The notes beneath the pieces were generated by a model that made no database searches, had not been told where the DNA came from, and was given only the letters and a program-made list of their open reading frames with translations. A stretch of DNA of 64,000 nucleotides, taken from Rutpela maculata. Its lineage: Eukaryota; Arthropoda; Insecta; Coleoptera; Cerambycidae. The stretch is from positions 18,124,277-18,188,276 of the forward strand of contig OW386289.2 of the NCBI GenBank assembly GCA_936432065.2, in the 5' to 3' direction. Shown piece after piece: positions 46,052 to 57,270 of this stretch. A program made the translations under genes and the position numbers. Numbering within the stretch: position 1 is the stretch's first letter; every line of letters starts with the position of its first letter.

Positions 46052-48526
46052 ATACGTCTGTGAACTTAGCACCACAACCATCGGTGCTAATTGCGAAATC
46101 TATATCATCATTTAGCACCCATTTAGCACCCTCTGTATATGTAGAAAAAACAGAGGTGCTAATTGTTTTAACAAACTTATTAATAATTTTATACATTTGG
46201 TGCCAACTTCACACCAGCACCACAACCATCGGTGCTAATTGCGAAACTTATATCATCATTTAGCACCCATTTAGCACCCTCTCTATATGTAAAGAAACCA
46301 GATGTGCTAATTGTTTTAACAAAGTTATTGATAATTTTATTATCTTAATCTGGTGCCAACTTCACATCACTATATCAGTACCATAACTGTCGGTGCTAAT
46401 TGAGAAATGTGTACCTTCGTCTAGCACCTATTTAGCACCTTTTTAATATGTAGAAAAAACAGAGATGCTAATTGTTTTAAGAAAGTTATTAATGATTTCA
46501 TAATCTGGTGCCAACTCCACACCAACACCACAACTATCGGTGTTAATTGCGAAACCCATATCATCATTTAGCACCCATGTAGCACCCTCTTTATATGTAA
46601 AAAGAACAGAGGTGGTAATTGTTTTAGTAAAGTTATTACTAGTTTTATAATCTTAATCTGTCGCCAACTTCACATCAGCATTTCAGTACCACGACAATCA
46701 TTCCTAATTGCGAAATGTGTATCATCACTGGCATATGGCACTTATTTAGCACTCTCTGAATTTGTAAAAGATCAGAGGTGCTAATTGTTTTAGTTATTGA
46801 TAATTATGTTACCTGAATCTGGTGCCAACTTCAAATCAGCATACCAGTACCACAATAACCAGCGGTGCTCAAAAACTGTTGTAGTTAGAAACTTGAAACA
46901 AGTATACCTTCTTTATTAAGAAATGACAGAAGAATACAATTTCCATGCGAAATCTGCCATAAAGGTGCGGATAGAGAAGTTACGGCTTTTTTAACACATT
47001 AAACGTAGCGTAACATAGTGCCCTCTAGAAGCTAGACCAAAATTGAGGATATTTTATTATTGTCCATAACTCACATCCAAATTTTCACCAGAAAATTTTA
47101 AAAACTCACTAAATTACAAAGGAAAATAAAATATTAAATTTTAACACTGACACCCTGTATCTTTTTACCTATCAACATTTCATTAAGGTGTTATTGGCCC
47201 AATCTTAATATTTTGGCTACAGCGTTGTACCCTTGTTTATGAATCACCATGTTTATATTTCCTAAACTGTACCTAGTCGTTTGACTATAAATTATAAATA
47301 ATAATAGAATATTTGATATTTTTTATTTAACAATCGTTGTGTAGGTTATTTTCAATCCGAAATATGTTTTAATTTATTATATTAGAGTAGGAATGTACCC
47401 AGATCAGGCCCAGGCCCGTCGAGAGGGGGGGATAGCCGGTACAAATTACCGGGGCCCAGTCAAGGGGCCCCTGGAAGTGTTAAAAAATTGCCATCTCTAG
47501 TATGTTACTTTTTTTGGATTTCTCCCCTCCCTGCTCATCAAACATTTTTTCGGACTAAAAAAATTTGTGTGCCAGTGATGATACACATTTCGCAATTAGG
47601 AATGATTATCGTGGTACTGGAATGCTGATGTGAAGTTGGCGACAGATTAAGATTGTAAAATTATCGATAACTTTATTAAAACAATTAGTACCTCTGTTCT
47701 TTTTACATATAAAGAGGGTGCTAAATGGCTGCTAAATGATGATATGGGTTTCGCAATTAACACCGATAGTTGTGGTGTTGGTGTGGAGTTGGCACCAGAT
47801 TATGAAATCATTAATAACTTTCTTAAAACAATTAGCACCTCTGTTTTTTCTACATATTAAAAAGGTGCTAGACGAAGGTACACATTTCTCAATTAGCATT
47901 GACAGTTGTGGTACTGATATAGTGATGTGAAGTTGGCACCAGATTAAGATAATAAAATTATCAATAGCTTTGTTAAAACAATTAGCACCTCTGATTTTTT
48001 ACATATACAGAGGGTGCTAAATGGGTGCCAAATGATGATATAGGTTTCGCAATTAGCACCGATAGTTGGGATATTGATATGCTGATGTGAATCTGGCACC
48101 AGATTAGGGTAATTAAATTATCAATAACTTGTTAAAACAATTAGCACCTCTGTTTTTTTTACATATACAGAGGGTGCTAAATGGGTGCTAAATGATGATA
48201 TAAGTTTCGCAATTAACACCGATAGTTGTGGTGCTGGTGTGAAGTTGGCACCAGATTATGAAATCATTAATAACTTTTTTAAAACAATTAGCACCTCTGT
48301 TTTTTTCACATATTCAGAGGGTGCGAAATGAATGCTAAATAGTGGTATAGGTTTCGAAATTAGCACCGATGGTTGTGGTGTTGGTGTGAAGTTGGCACCA
48401 AATTTATAAAATTATTAATAAGTTTGTTAAAACAATTAGCACCTACAGAGGGTGCTAAATGGGTGCTAAATGATGATATAGATTTCGCAATTAGCACCGA
48501 TGGTTGTGGTACTAAGTTCACAGGGT
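46052..48526. mobile_element. Second foldback with 155-bp satellite arms (TTAGCACC repeats)
   Basis: The left arm (46058-46870, about five units) and the inverted right arm (47570-48521, about six units) consist of a roughly 155-bp repeat with CGGTGCTAATTGCGAAA, CATCATTTAGCACCCATTTA and GAGGTGCTAATTGTTTTAAC. TGTGAACTTAG lies at the outer edges. ACCAAAAC at 46044-46051 and 48527-48534 may be an 8-bp target duplication. The spacer of about 700 bp has no gene; it includes a GC-rich patch near 47405-47475. All open frames in the arms are repeat artefacts. Confidence 0.72.
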
Positions 48527-48600
48527 ACCAAAACGTATTTTTTTTATATCTATGTAATTCATGGGGGTAATTACCACCCCCATTAACCCCCCTCCCCGAT

Positions 48601-48613
48601 AAATCCGCCACTG
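48601..48613 (-). other. Orphan hAT-like terminus CAGTGGCGGATTT
   Basis: On the minus strand CAGTGGCGGATTTATCGGGG begins at 48613 and leads into G-rich sequence and GGTAATTACC, a word shared with the right end of the hAT element at 28464. No partner terminus was found. A similar start, CAGTGGGGGATTTAGG, is at 52610 on the plus strand. Confidence 0.4.
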
Positions 48614-48649
48614 TCGGTAGAGGGAGGCGGGGGTGGAGGTAAGGGATGG

Positions 48650-49070
48650 TAGTGGAGGTGGATGAACTAAAAAAGAATTTAAGGGCTTTGGTTCTTGTAT
48701 ACATATTAAATCACAATTTTATTTTAATAATGAGGTGGGGTAGTAATGGGGCTGGCTAATGCCAAAAATTTTTTTTGACCTTAGCTTCTCTTATATATAC
48801 TAAATACCAAATTCATGGACTCTTATTTGCTTGATTTACCTATTTACCCTCCGTTTACCCCAATTTATCTCCCAGCCCTTCAACGAAATAAGATTGAAAT
48901 ATAATTTAGTTCCAGATCTCGTCAAAATACATGCGTGTACCAAATTTCAAGTCAATATCTTAAACGGTTCCAGAGTAATCGTGCGCACAAAAAAAGTTAC
49001 AGATAGAACGACAGACAATTTTTTGGCTCAAACTTAAAATTTCGATGTTTCATGACATTCTAAGCCCATT
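48650..49070 (+). repeat. Dispersed repeat, copy 2 (also at 16615-16995)
   Basis: It shares many words with 16615-16995 as listed there, in the same orientation, and lies between the second foldback and the right large arm. Confidence 0.65.
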
Positions 49071-49639
49071 TGAATAATAATAATAATTAAATGAAATTTT
49101 TTTTATAAAAACAAGCTTTTATTTAAATGCTCTAAAAAGCAGAAAATAAACTTTAAATTAAATCAAACCCATCAATTTATTACATTAACAATTTATATGA
49201 TATAAGGGCTTGTCGCGAGATTTACCTGTGTAAATTTATTTTATGAAATACATACATTTTTTCTTAGAATTACTTGTGTCAAGATCAAGTTACATATTGT
49301 ATTCTTGTTTATTTACACAGGTAAATCTCGCGATAAGCTTTTGTATCATATACATTGTATAATATAATAAATTGATGGGTTTGATTTAATTTAAAGTTTA
49401 TTTCCTTCCTTTTAGAGCATTTAAATAAAAACTCGTTTTTAATTTTTTTTTTCATTTAATTTTATTTTTAGAATTTTAGCTACACTTTAATTAGTTTTAT
49501 ATATTCATTGCGTCGTTCATATCCGATGTAAAACTTACAGATTAAACCGAATCCTTCACCATTTCTTAGAATTCAACGTATGAGCGAATACACTATACGA
49601 TCAAATTATAGTGTTAAAACTAAAAAATTTTGTCCGCCA

Positions 49640-50492
49640 TCTTGGGGCGTCCTCCATATTGAATTTAGTGTGACGTCATTTTACTTTCGTATTCTTCTCA
49701 GCAAACCCTCTCATTTGATACCCATTTCATGGGGGTACATAAAAAATAACTGGTCCGCCATCTTTGGGAGTCCGCCATATTGGGTTTTCAATCACGTCTT
49801 CGTATTCTTCTTAGCAAACCCTTTCATTTCATACCCATATCATGGGGGTGCATAAAGAATAACTGGTCCGCCATCTTTGGGAGTCCGCCATATTGGATTT
49901 GGAATGACGTAATTTTATTTTCGTATTCTTCTCAACAAACCCTTTCATTTGATACCCAAATCATGGGGGTGCATAAAAAATGACTGGTTTGCAATTTTTG
50001 GGAGTTCATCATATTGGATTTGGAATTACGTCTTCGTATTCTTCTCAGCAAATCCTTTCATTTGATACCCATATCATGGAAGTGCATAAAAAATAACTGG
50101 TACGTCATCTTTGAGAATCCGCCATATTGGATTTGGAATGACGTCTTCGTATTCTTCTCAGCAAACCCTTTAATATGATACCCATATCATGGAAGTGCAT
50201 AAAAAATAACTGGTCCGCCATCTTTGGGAGTCCGGCATATTGAATTTGGAATGACGTCTTCGTATTCCTCTCAGCAAACCCTTTCATATGATACCCATAT
50301 CACGGGGGTGGATTAAAAAGTAACTGATTCGCCACCTTTGGGAGTTCGCCACATTGGATTTGGAATGACGTCATTTTATTTTTGTATTCTTCTCAGCAAA
50401 CCCTTTCTTTTGATACCTATATCATGGGGGTGCATAAAAAATAACTGGTCCGTCATCTTTGGGAGTCCGCCATATTGGATTTAGAATGACGT
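49640..50492 (-). repeat. Satellite array, right arm (about seven units, inverted)
   Basis: Inverted units of the left-arm satellite, with GGTCCGCCATCTTTGGGAGT, CATATTGGATTTGGAATGAC and CATTTGATACCCATATCATG recurring every 112-120 bp. Frames across it (for example 49580-49983) are artefacts. Confidence 0.85.
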
Positions 50493-51730
50493 CACTTACA
50501 GCTAACCATGCATTGTCATCCAAACTAAACGTTGTGGATAACTATTTTAAAATTCAGTTGCAAGATTTCACCTAAACAAACACACATACAAACAAACAAA
50601 CAAACATTTCAAGTTAAATAAAAGCTTGTAAAAAATACTAAAAACTACCCTCAAGCTTACAGGGAATTGAAAGAGAAGGTAGAAATATTCATGGATAAAT
50701 GAACACTTCATATTGTTTGCAATGTTTTTAATAAAAGAATACAAATATGGTGCAAAATTAAAATAACTAAATTTTTTTTATTGAAATATAAACATTAATA
50801 TATATTTTTTAGTATTTTTTATACGGGAGTTTATCAGAAATTAAAGCAAACTAAAAAGTATACATCTCAATTTATTTTCTAAGCGTTAGTTCAATTTAAA
50901 GGCGATATAAGGGTAGTTTTCACCCCTGAAGGGTTGGAAAAAATTTTCTTCATTGTACAATACCCATTCATCTAAACTCAAATCAAAAAGTTAAAAAATT
51001 CCATCATTTTTCCATTTTACGTCAATTTAGTTTTACCCCCTCTGGTTAACCCTCAGCATAAAATTTGTCCTTATTTTAGATGAACATACTGAACTGGCAA
51101 AATATCATTACAGTTAGCACATTTATAACATTATTATAGCATTATTCACATTATCGCGAAATAAAACCCAAGCGGGGTGGTTTTTGGCATTTTTAGGGGT
51201 GACGCACTATTTTTAGAGCCGCGGAGCCCCAATTTTCGTGATCAGCGACCCAAAAAACATAAGGTGCAAGTGGTCCCGATGAGGGGGGCATTCCGAGCGT
51301 CAAACCCCGCGTTTTACATAGACTACAGGCCCGTTTGAGAGTTAGCGTATGTGAATTACTTTTATTAGCTTGTAAATTGAAATTGACATTCAATAAAGCA
51401 GAATATTTCTCACCACGTCTGAAACGTGCCAATATTTTCAATCTGACAACACTGTCGGACGCAATAATGTATATACAGGACGCAATAAAATACGCTCGAT
51501 GAAAAAAAATATACAAATTGGACGCAAGAGTGCAGTGCATGAAAGGAAGCAATAAGGTCTGTAGGTGAAAGAGGAACGATATTATAAATATTAAGAAAAA
51601 TTTTGAAGTTAGCTATGGGTTGGAAAAAACGTCAAAATTAATATACTTCAATGAATATTTGGTATATATTGATCCTTCTGGTAGACGCATTAATGTAGCA
51701 ACATGAAAGGAAGCAATAATGATAGAAGGA

Positions 51731-51735
<5 letters not shown>
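50493..51735. other. Intron sequence, nothing recognised
   Basis: AT-rich, with a short higher-GC patch near 51190-51310. The minus-strand open frame at 51193-51552 has no recognisable domain and is not annotated as a gene. Confidence 0.4.

Positions 51736-51803
<68 letters not shown>
51736..51803. repeat. (TA)n microsatellite
   Basis: About 32 TA units with one interruption. The sequence just after it (51850-51905, ACTCTTTCCCAGGGCC and AGTAGGTTCAA) resembles part of the LTR near 33108-33145, so a diverged LTR fragment may follow. Confidence 0.9.
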
Positions 51804-51807
<4 letters not shown>

Positions 51808-52204
51808 GTACTATCTTGATTTATTATTTTATTAAATTTATTTTTATTTGTTTTTATTAATTTTAAATTTACTCTTTCCCAGGGCCAAAAAGTAGGTTCA
51901 AATGTATTTTTAATATATTAGATAAAAAATATTCAGAATTAAAATACTGATTTATTGAATTGATTTAAGAGTCAAACAATTACGTTAATTTTTCCTAATG
52001 CCCTAACCGACAGCTAACTTATATATTAAATTCTTATATACTAACAAATATTGTCGAAGTTTCCAGGTTAAAATAAATTAATTGTTCTTTTTTTATATAA
52101 CTTAAATAACGCAATACGTTAAATGTTTATTGGAATAACGTTCACGAAAATACCTTTTCTCATGTATGTTTCACCAAGCTTGACATTGGTTCCTTACAGA
52201 GCTG

Positions 52205-52515
52205 GAGTACTTCAAATAAAAGTAATTGAAAAAAGTATTTCAAATACTTTCAGTATTTGAAGTATTTTGCTTCAAATCCTTTCGATTCTTAGTATTTGGT
52301 ACTTGGTATTTGAAATACTTTGCTTCGAGTATTTGGATTTGGTATTTGGTTTTCAGAAATACTGGTATTTGGATTACTTTGCTTGGTATTTCAAATACTC
52401 TCCGGTATTTCAAGTACTGTCCCGGTATTTGAAGTACTAGACTTAACAATTTATAGTATTTGAAATATGTTTTTTGATATTTCAATTAGTTAAAAGTATT
52501 TGAAGTCCTTGTAGT
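52205..52515. repeat. Left subterminal array of AGTATTTGAAATACTT words
   Basis: More than a dozen near copies of (A/T)AGTATTTGAAATACTT and GGTATTTGG in tandem and inverted order. In hAT elements such words bind transposase or mark the ends. Apparent proteins rich in KYQ and FRYLKY here are repeat artefacts. Confidence 0.8.
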
Positions 52516-52814
52516 TCCATGTTTTAGATATTTTAAAAAACAAATTTCACTAAAAAATTGTTACTGCATAGCTGTTTTTATTCAGTAATCAGTGTTAACA
52601 TTATGTGGGCAGTGGGGGATTTAGGAGGTTGGCTATAGAAGCTATAGCCCAGGGCGGCAAAATCCAGGGACGGCAAACTTTTTGAAAAATAGCAAAGGCA
52701 CATAAAAACAAAAAAATATTATTATTAGTATGTACTAAGTATCAGAACATTAATTTATTTAAGAATGTGTTTTTTTTATTTTAACTAGACTAAAGTTCCT
52801 TATTATAGTCAACT

Positions 52815-54090
52815 GTACAGGATGGTCACGCGAACGTTAGAACCTCATTTAACTTCGTTATTTTTGGAGTTACGTAAAAACGTTTAAAAATAAAAGTTAT
52901 GAGAAATCACGTTTATTTTCCAAAAATCATTTCAGAAAAACAATTAAAAGTCAAATTTCTGAGATACGAGCTTTACTTTGGTTTTTTTTAAATGGAATAC
53001 CCCATATATTTTTACACCATTAGAAAGGCCATAGAAAAACCTTTTTCAATGATGTATGACGTATGGAATGTTTCTTAAAAACTATAGTAGATATTATAAG
53101 TTTTATATTTTCTTACAATAAGTCATGGTAGTCCGAAATAGTAGTTTGTGAAACAAGAGTGGATTTGATATCCATATCGCGCGATAAAGAAGTTTGAGCA
53201 CGACGCCGTAGGCGGAGTGCTCAAATCTTTTGATTGGATAATCCACTCGAGTTGTATGTACAGCATACTTTTTCTACGACCAGCTTAAAAAACTACAATA
53301 TTTATTAAACATTAATATATTACACAAATACACACTGACAGTTACTTTGACAGCTTACGCACTAATTTGATTTTAAAATGAATAGTTGCATATGTACTTA
53401 ATACACGAACTGTGATTGGTCCGTTTCATTTCATATCCATCCTAGAACTGATATGAAATAGATCCGTTCGGTTACCTGGAATTGCATACTTATCCATTCT
53501 ACAGACTGTACAAAAAACAGTAAATTTACATAAGGGAGTAGAAAAAATATATATCAATTATTGAAATTCTCCATTTTATTTAAAATAAAGTGAAATTAGA
53601 TACTAACATGTATCTTGACAGAACTAACATATTGTTTATTTTAATTTACATACTTTTGTTTTCCATGAATAATTTGATAAATTGTAAATTTATAGTAAAT
53701 TAGACAAATTTTTTTTAAGATAAATACCATGTATATAATTAAAAAGCTTTTTTTATGGCTTTTCAAATGGTGTAAATATATATTGGACATTATTTTAATC
53801 AAAATGTATACATTTTTTTATTTTGATTATATTTTGGACTTACGGTTTTTGGACAATTCTGAACAAGTTTCATTAACAAAATTTTCCGATAAAAATATGC
53901 CTAATATGATTTTTTTTATTTTCCCCGCATATATTGGTACTGCAGGTGGCTTTGCATTTGTAGGAGGCGAATGCTTTTCTGGTCATAAGTAGATCCTAAT
54001 TGGTTCCATACTTAAGTAAAATTTGATTCAAATCGGAAAAAATAAAAAGTTATTGGGCTGTTACCATTTCAAGTGAAACACACTATATAA
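52815..54090. other. Unrecognised middle of the hAT element
   Basis: Contains a hairpin TTTGAGCAC...GTGCTCAAA near 53192-53227 with an inner GCC-GTA-GGC, and an AT-rich stretch. The plus frame at 53729-53992 has no recognisable domain. This part may be another insertion, but I found no matching termini. Confidence 0.35.
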
Positions 54091-54184
54091 AAGCCAGTGA
54101 TAAAAAAAGAATTCAATTAAAAATTTTTCAATACTTAAATGACTCTGACACCCAACTTGCTTCTCAGTAAAAACAGTTTTTTAT

Positions 54185-54325
54185 CGGTTTAATACATGCC
54201 TTGCATCCTCAGCTGTAGAAAGACTCTTTTCATTTACTGAAATTATAAATGCTCCTAGAAGAAATGCATTAACTAAAGGAAATTTCGAAAATTTTGTGCT
54301 ATTGAAAGCTAATGGAAATAGATAG
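54185..54325 (+). pseudogene. hAT transposase C-terminal (dimerisation) remnant
   Basis: The frame reads RFNTCLASSAVERLFSFTEI then INAPRRNALTKGNFENFVLL and ends KANGNR with a TAG. The block SSAVERLFS...R.aL....FE..VLLK is the hallmark of the hAT C-terminal dimerisation domain. Upstream sequence is out of frame and the BED finger and catalytic core are not seen. Its strand gives the element its orientation. Confidence 0.85.
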
Positions 54326-54383
54326 ATCTCAATTTTATTATTTATACTTGTACTTACCTAAAATTATTACTATGTTTTATATA

Positions 54384-54669
54384 CAGTATCGGAAAATCCC
54401 GGCTTAAGTGTTGCATAGTTTCATAGTTTCAACGACTTAACCGACCGCCCACAATAAAGGGGTCTACCGAGCTCTACCATAGGGGCAAATCATCAAGCAT
54501 CAAGGCGGAAACAAATTGAAATTCCACAAACAGGCTGCCCACGCACATGTGGTGGGGAAAGCAGGTGGCACGATTGTAGGATGTGTTATATGATAAAAAA
54601 GAATAGAATAGTTGCTTTACTCTCGCTTGCTCTTATTGCCCATACCCAAGCGAACATTTTCCGATAGTG
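54384..54669. mobile_element. MITE related to 12061-12681, TA target duplication
   Basis: Ends CAGTATCGGAAAAT and, inverted, CACTATCGGAAAATG; TA at 54382-54383 and 54670-54671. The left arm contains TTTCAACGACTTAACCGACC as in the 12061 MITE. It is nested in the hAT element immediately after the transposase remnant. Confidence 0.78.
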
Positions 54670-54886
54670 TATAAGTTGATTTTCTTTATTACTTTCCTGA
54701 CATTTGAAGGGAAATCGACCGCAGCAATATTTATTTTTGTTGGTTTTTATATTTATATAATAATAAATTATTTTTTCTATTGTTTTTGAATGATGCTGAG
54801 TTAAAGAAAGCTGTTAATAAATAGTAATAATAACAAATTATTAAGAGAAAAACTTAATAAATAAATTTTTTTATGGGTATTGGAAG

Positions 54887-55170
54887 AACTGTGGAGCATT
54901 TGAAATATGTTAAAGTACTTGAAATACTTGAGTATTTGAAATACTTTAGAGTAATTGAACTACTTTGAGATTTGAAGTACCTAGTGAAGTACTTCAAATA
55001 ATCTGAAATATTTGAAATACGGTACTTGGGATTTACTTGAAGTACTTTCGACAAGTATTTGGTATTTGAATTACTTTGCTTCAGGTCATAGTACTTGGGA
55101 ATTGGAGCAGCAAGTACTTCGTCGGGTACTTGGTATTTGGTACTTCAAGTACTTTCATTGGGTACTTTCA
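54887..55170. repeat. Right subterminal array of AGTATTTGAAATACTT words
   Basis: Mirror of the left array, with AAGTACTTGAAATACTTG, GTATTTGAAATACTTTAG and GGTACTTGGTATTTGG words up to the right terminus. Confidence 0.8.
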
Positions 55171-55483
55171 ACAGCTCTGGTTCCTTATTTCTTCCATAAT
55201 CATATTAACGATGTCCCTTATTGGATTCTCCCCTCTAGATAATTAAATTCTTATTGTCGAAACTCCTGTGAGCATATCTTTCTTCATTATTATTAATCAA
55301 ATATATTTTTCTTGAATTTTTGTCAATCTGACTTTTTATTAATAATTCAATTTCCAATTTTTTTTACAACTTGATTTTTCTCGTCTAATTTCGTTGTCTT
55401 CCAAATAGCTTATAGTTTTTACACATTCTTATTCTAGTTCTAACTATTAAACAATTTAATTTAGACTATGAATAAATACATGT

Positions 55484-55746
<263 letters not shown>

Positions 55747-55748
<2 letters not shown>

Positions 55749-56034
55749 ATGCTGTTTCTGATCTATCTACAAATATTCTTTCATTGTCCATTGAGAGATA
55801 TCCACTGGATATCTGTTCTCCTCAGTATGCCATAGGTCTATGGCATACTGAGGAGAACATAATAAGTTCGAAACCGGTCTATGTCTGGCTAGGGATTGAC
55901 AGATGATATTTGGTTACTGATCACGATTTGAAGGTATAATCCAATGCAGGTCAGGGTATTTGCCCGCTGAGCAGTTGTTTCCTTCAAATTCTATTTCATA
56001 TATTATATATTATATTATATTATATATATATTTA

Positions 56035-56072
<38 letters not shown>

Positions 56073-56359
56073 TAAATATATATATAATATAATATAATAT
56101 AATATATGAAATAGAATTTGAAGGAAACAACTGCTCAGCGGGCAAATACCCTGACCTGCATCGGATTATACCTTCAAATCGTGATCAGAAACCAAATATC
56201 ATCTGTCAATCCCTAGCCAGACATAGACCGGTTTCGAACTTATTATGTTCTCCTCAGTATGCTATAGACCTATGGCATACTGAGGAGAACAGATATCCAG
56301 TGGATATCTCTCAATGGACAATGAAGGAATATTTGTAGATAGATCAGAAACAGCATCCA
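55747..56359. mobile_element. 613-bp near-perfect palindrome with smaller hairpins in its arms
   Basis: Arms of about 290 bp mirror each other around a TA-rich centre near 56050, with only a handful of mismatches (for example near 55911/56191 and 55941/56161). Each arm includes its own hairpin, GTTCTCCTCAGTATGCCATA and its inverse (55818-55861; its partner in the right arm has one change). Both outer ends read TGGATGCTGTTTCTGATCTA. There is no coding sequence. It behaves like a young foldback or MITE inserted in TA repeats. Confidence 0.85.
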
Positions 56360-56460
56360 GTGTATATCTCTCCATGGACAATATACAGATGTTCGTAGAA
56401 GGATCAAAAACGAAACGGGCATCCAATGTATATCCCTCAATTGACGATGAATATGAATAT
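56360..56460. repeat. Diverged direct repeats of the palindrome arm
   Basis: Two degenerate copies of the arm word (CATCCAGTGTATATCTCTCC and CATCCAATGTATATCCCTCA) follow the palindrome, and weaker echoes continue near 57285-57420. They suggest an older tandem array from which the palindrome arose. Confidence 0.55.
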
Positions 56461-56670
56461 TAGTAAATTAATAAAAAACAAGCTAAAAACGTAGGTACTC
56501 TTCGCCAATTTACTGAGCTTTTTATATAATTGTTACACATTCTATAGGATACTCTTCGCAGTTTTTTTTGTAAATAATGTTAGTTTTTGGACATCCTAAA
56601 TTTTGTGATACCAACTATGTTGTGAAAAAAATATATGAAAAAAAATTAAAAAAAAACCAAAAACGTCCAA

Positions 56671-56742
56671 CCTGACTAGGATTCGAACACGGGATCTTTG
56701 GGATTGCAAAACGAAACTTTAGCCACTGGACCATCAGAGACC
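56671..56742 (-). pseudogene. tRNA-like sequence (degenerate, possible SINE head)
   Basis: On the minus strand TGGTCCAGTGGCTAAAG resembles an A box and GTTCGAATCC a B box at normal tRNA spacing. Counting back from the T loop gives U33, GCA at 34-36 and A37, as in a cysteine tRNA, but anticodon and T stems do not pair and the acceptor ends do not match. It is best called a tRNA relic or SINE head. Confidence 0.45.
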
Positions 56743-57029
56743 ACTAGAAAACTTGAATGTCTGTAGTATATATCTTTCGAGAATCATATTTCAACGCATT
56801 AGACATATTATTATAAAATATATATTAGTAAAATGCATAACCCAAAAAATATATATTATAGAGATAACATTTCGCAAGATTTCTATTTAAGTGCAAGCGT
56901 CAAAAATTAAGAAAATATATTTTTTCAAATTTAAATGATTAATAACTTTCTTATCTATTGATTGATTTTCTTCAAAAACAATAGAGTTCTTCCTCTAGCC
57001 AACGCTAACTTACTTTCCAAATTTCAATA

Positions 57030-57270
57030 CAATCGAACTTTTCTATCTTAAGTTACGGTGCTTATAAGAAACGTGAGGGACGTACAGACGGACAGACAGA
57101 CAAACGGACATTTTGAAAGTTGTTCAGAATTCCAAACGGACATTTTGAAAGTTGTTCAGAATTCGTTCACTAACACAATGATATGAACATTTTTTCTCAT
57201 CGAGCGATATTTTCGGTTTTAGAAATGTGCCGATCAAATATAATATACTCTTCGTTTTTGCGAAGAGTAT
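57030..57270 (+). repeat. Transposon 3'-end-like segment with terminal hairpin
   Basis: Contains GACGGACAGACAGACAAACG and ends with the hairpin ACTCTTCG-TTTTT-GCGAAGAGT followed by ATAATAAA. A direct repeat CGGACATTTTGAAAGTTGTT occurs twice (57107 and 57139). The hairpin stem word TACTCTTCGC also occurs near 56490 and 56550. The family is not identified. Confidence 0.4.

Larger units (their letters stand above)
43250..50492. mobile_element. Giant foldback structure with satellite repeats in both arms
   Basis: Two long inverted arms, 43250-44280 and 49090-50492, face each other across about 4.8 kb. The outer part of each arm is a tandem array with a 112-120 bp unit (four units on the left, about seven inverted on the right). 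The inner part is a unique inverted repeat of about 550 bp, including TTTGATCGTATAGTGTATTC and its inverse. This layout, long TIRs with tandem repeats outside, recalls Foldback/Galileo elements of Drosophila. Nested inside are a MITE (44415), a second foldback (46052-48526) and a dispersed repeat (48650). No transposase was seen. Confidence 0.7.
52197..55179 (+). mobile_element. hAT-superfamily element, TIR CAGAGCTG, exact 8-bp target duplication
   Basis: CAGAGCTGGAGTACTTCAAA begins at 52197 and the inverse CAGCTCTG ends at 55179. GTTCCTTA is duplicated exactly at 52189-52196 and 55180-55187. Both subterminal regions (52205-52515 and 54887-55170) are built from many copies of AGTATTTGAAATACTT in both orientations. 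A transposase C-terminus is at 54185-54325. Within it sit a MITE (54384-54669) and perhaps other inserts around 52800-54100. It is internally decayed and not autonomous. Confidence 0.9.

Noticed and set aside
46058..48521. Regularly spaced repeats that could suggest a CRISPR array
   Set aside because: Unit length is about 155 bp with no unique spacers, the host is a eukaryote, and the units are inverted in a foldback arrangement.
48360..48704. 114-codon minus frame over the satellite
   Set aside because: It spans the satellite and a hAT-like terminus and has no domain; similar frames recur in each unit.
51193..51552. 119-codon minus frame in a GC-richer patch
   Set aside because: Contains no recognisable motif; codon content looks random and nothing supports a start or splice site.
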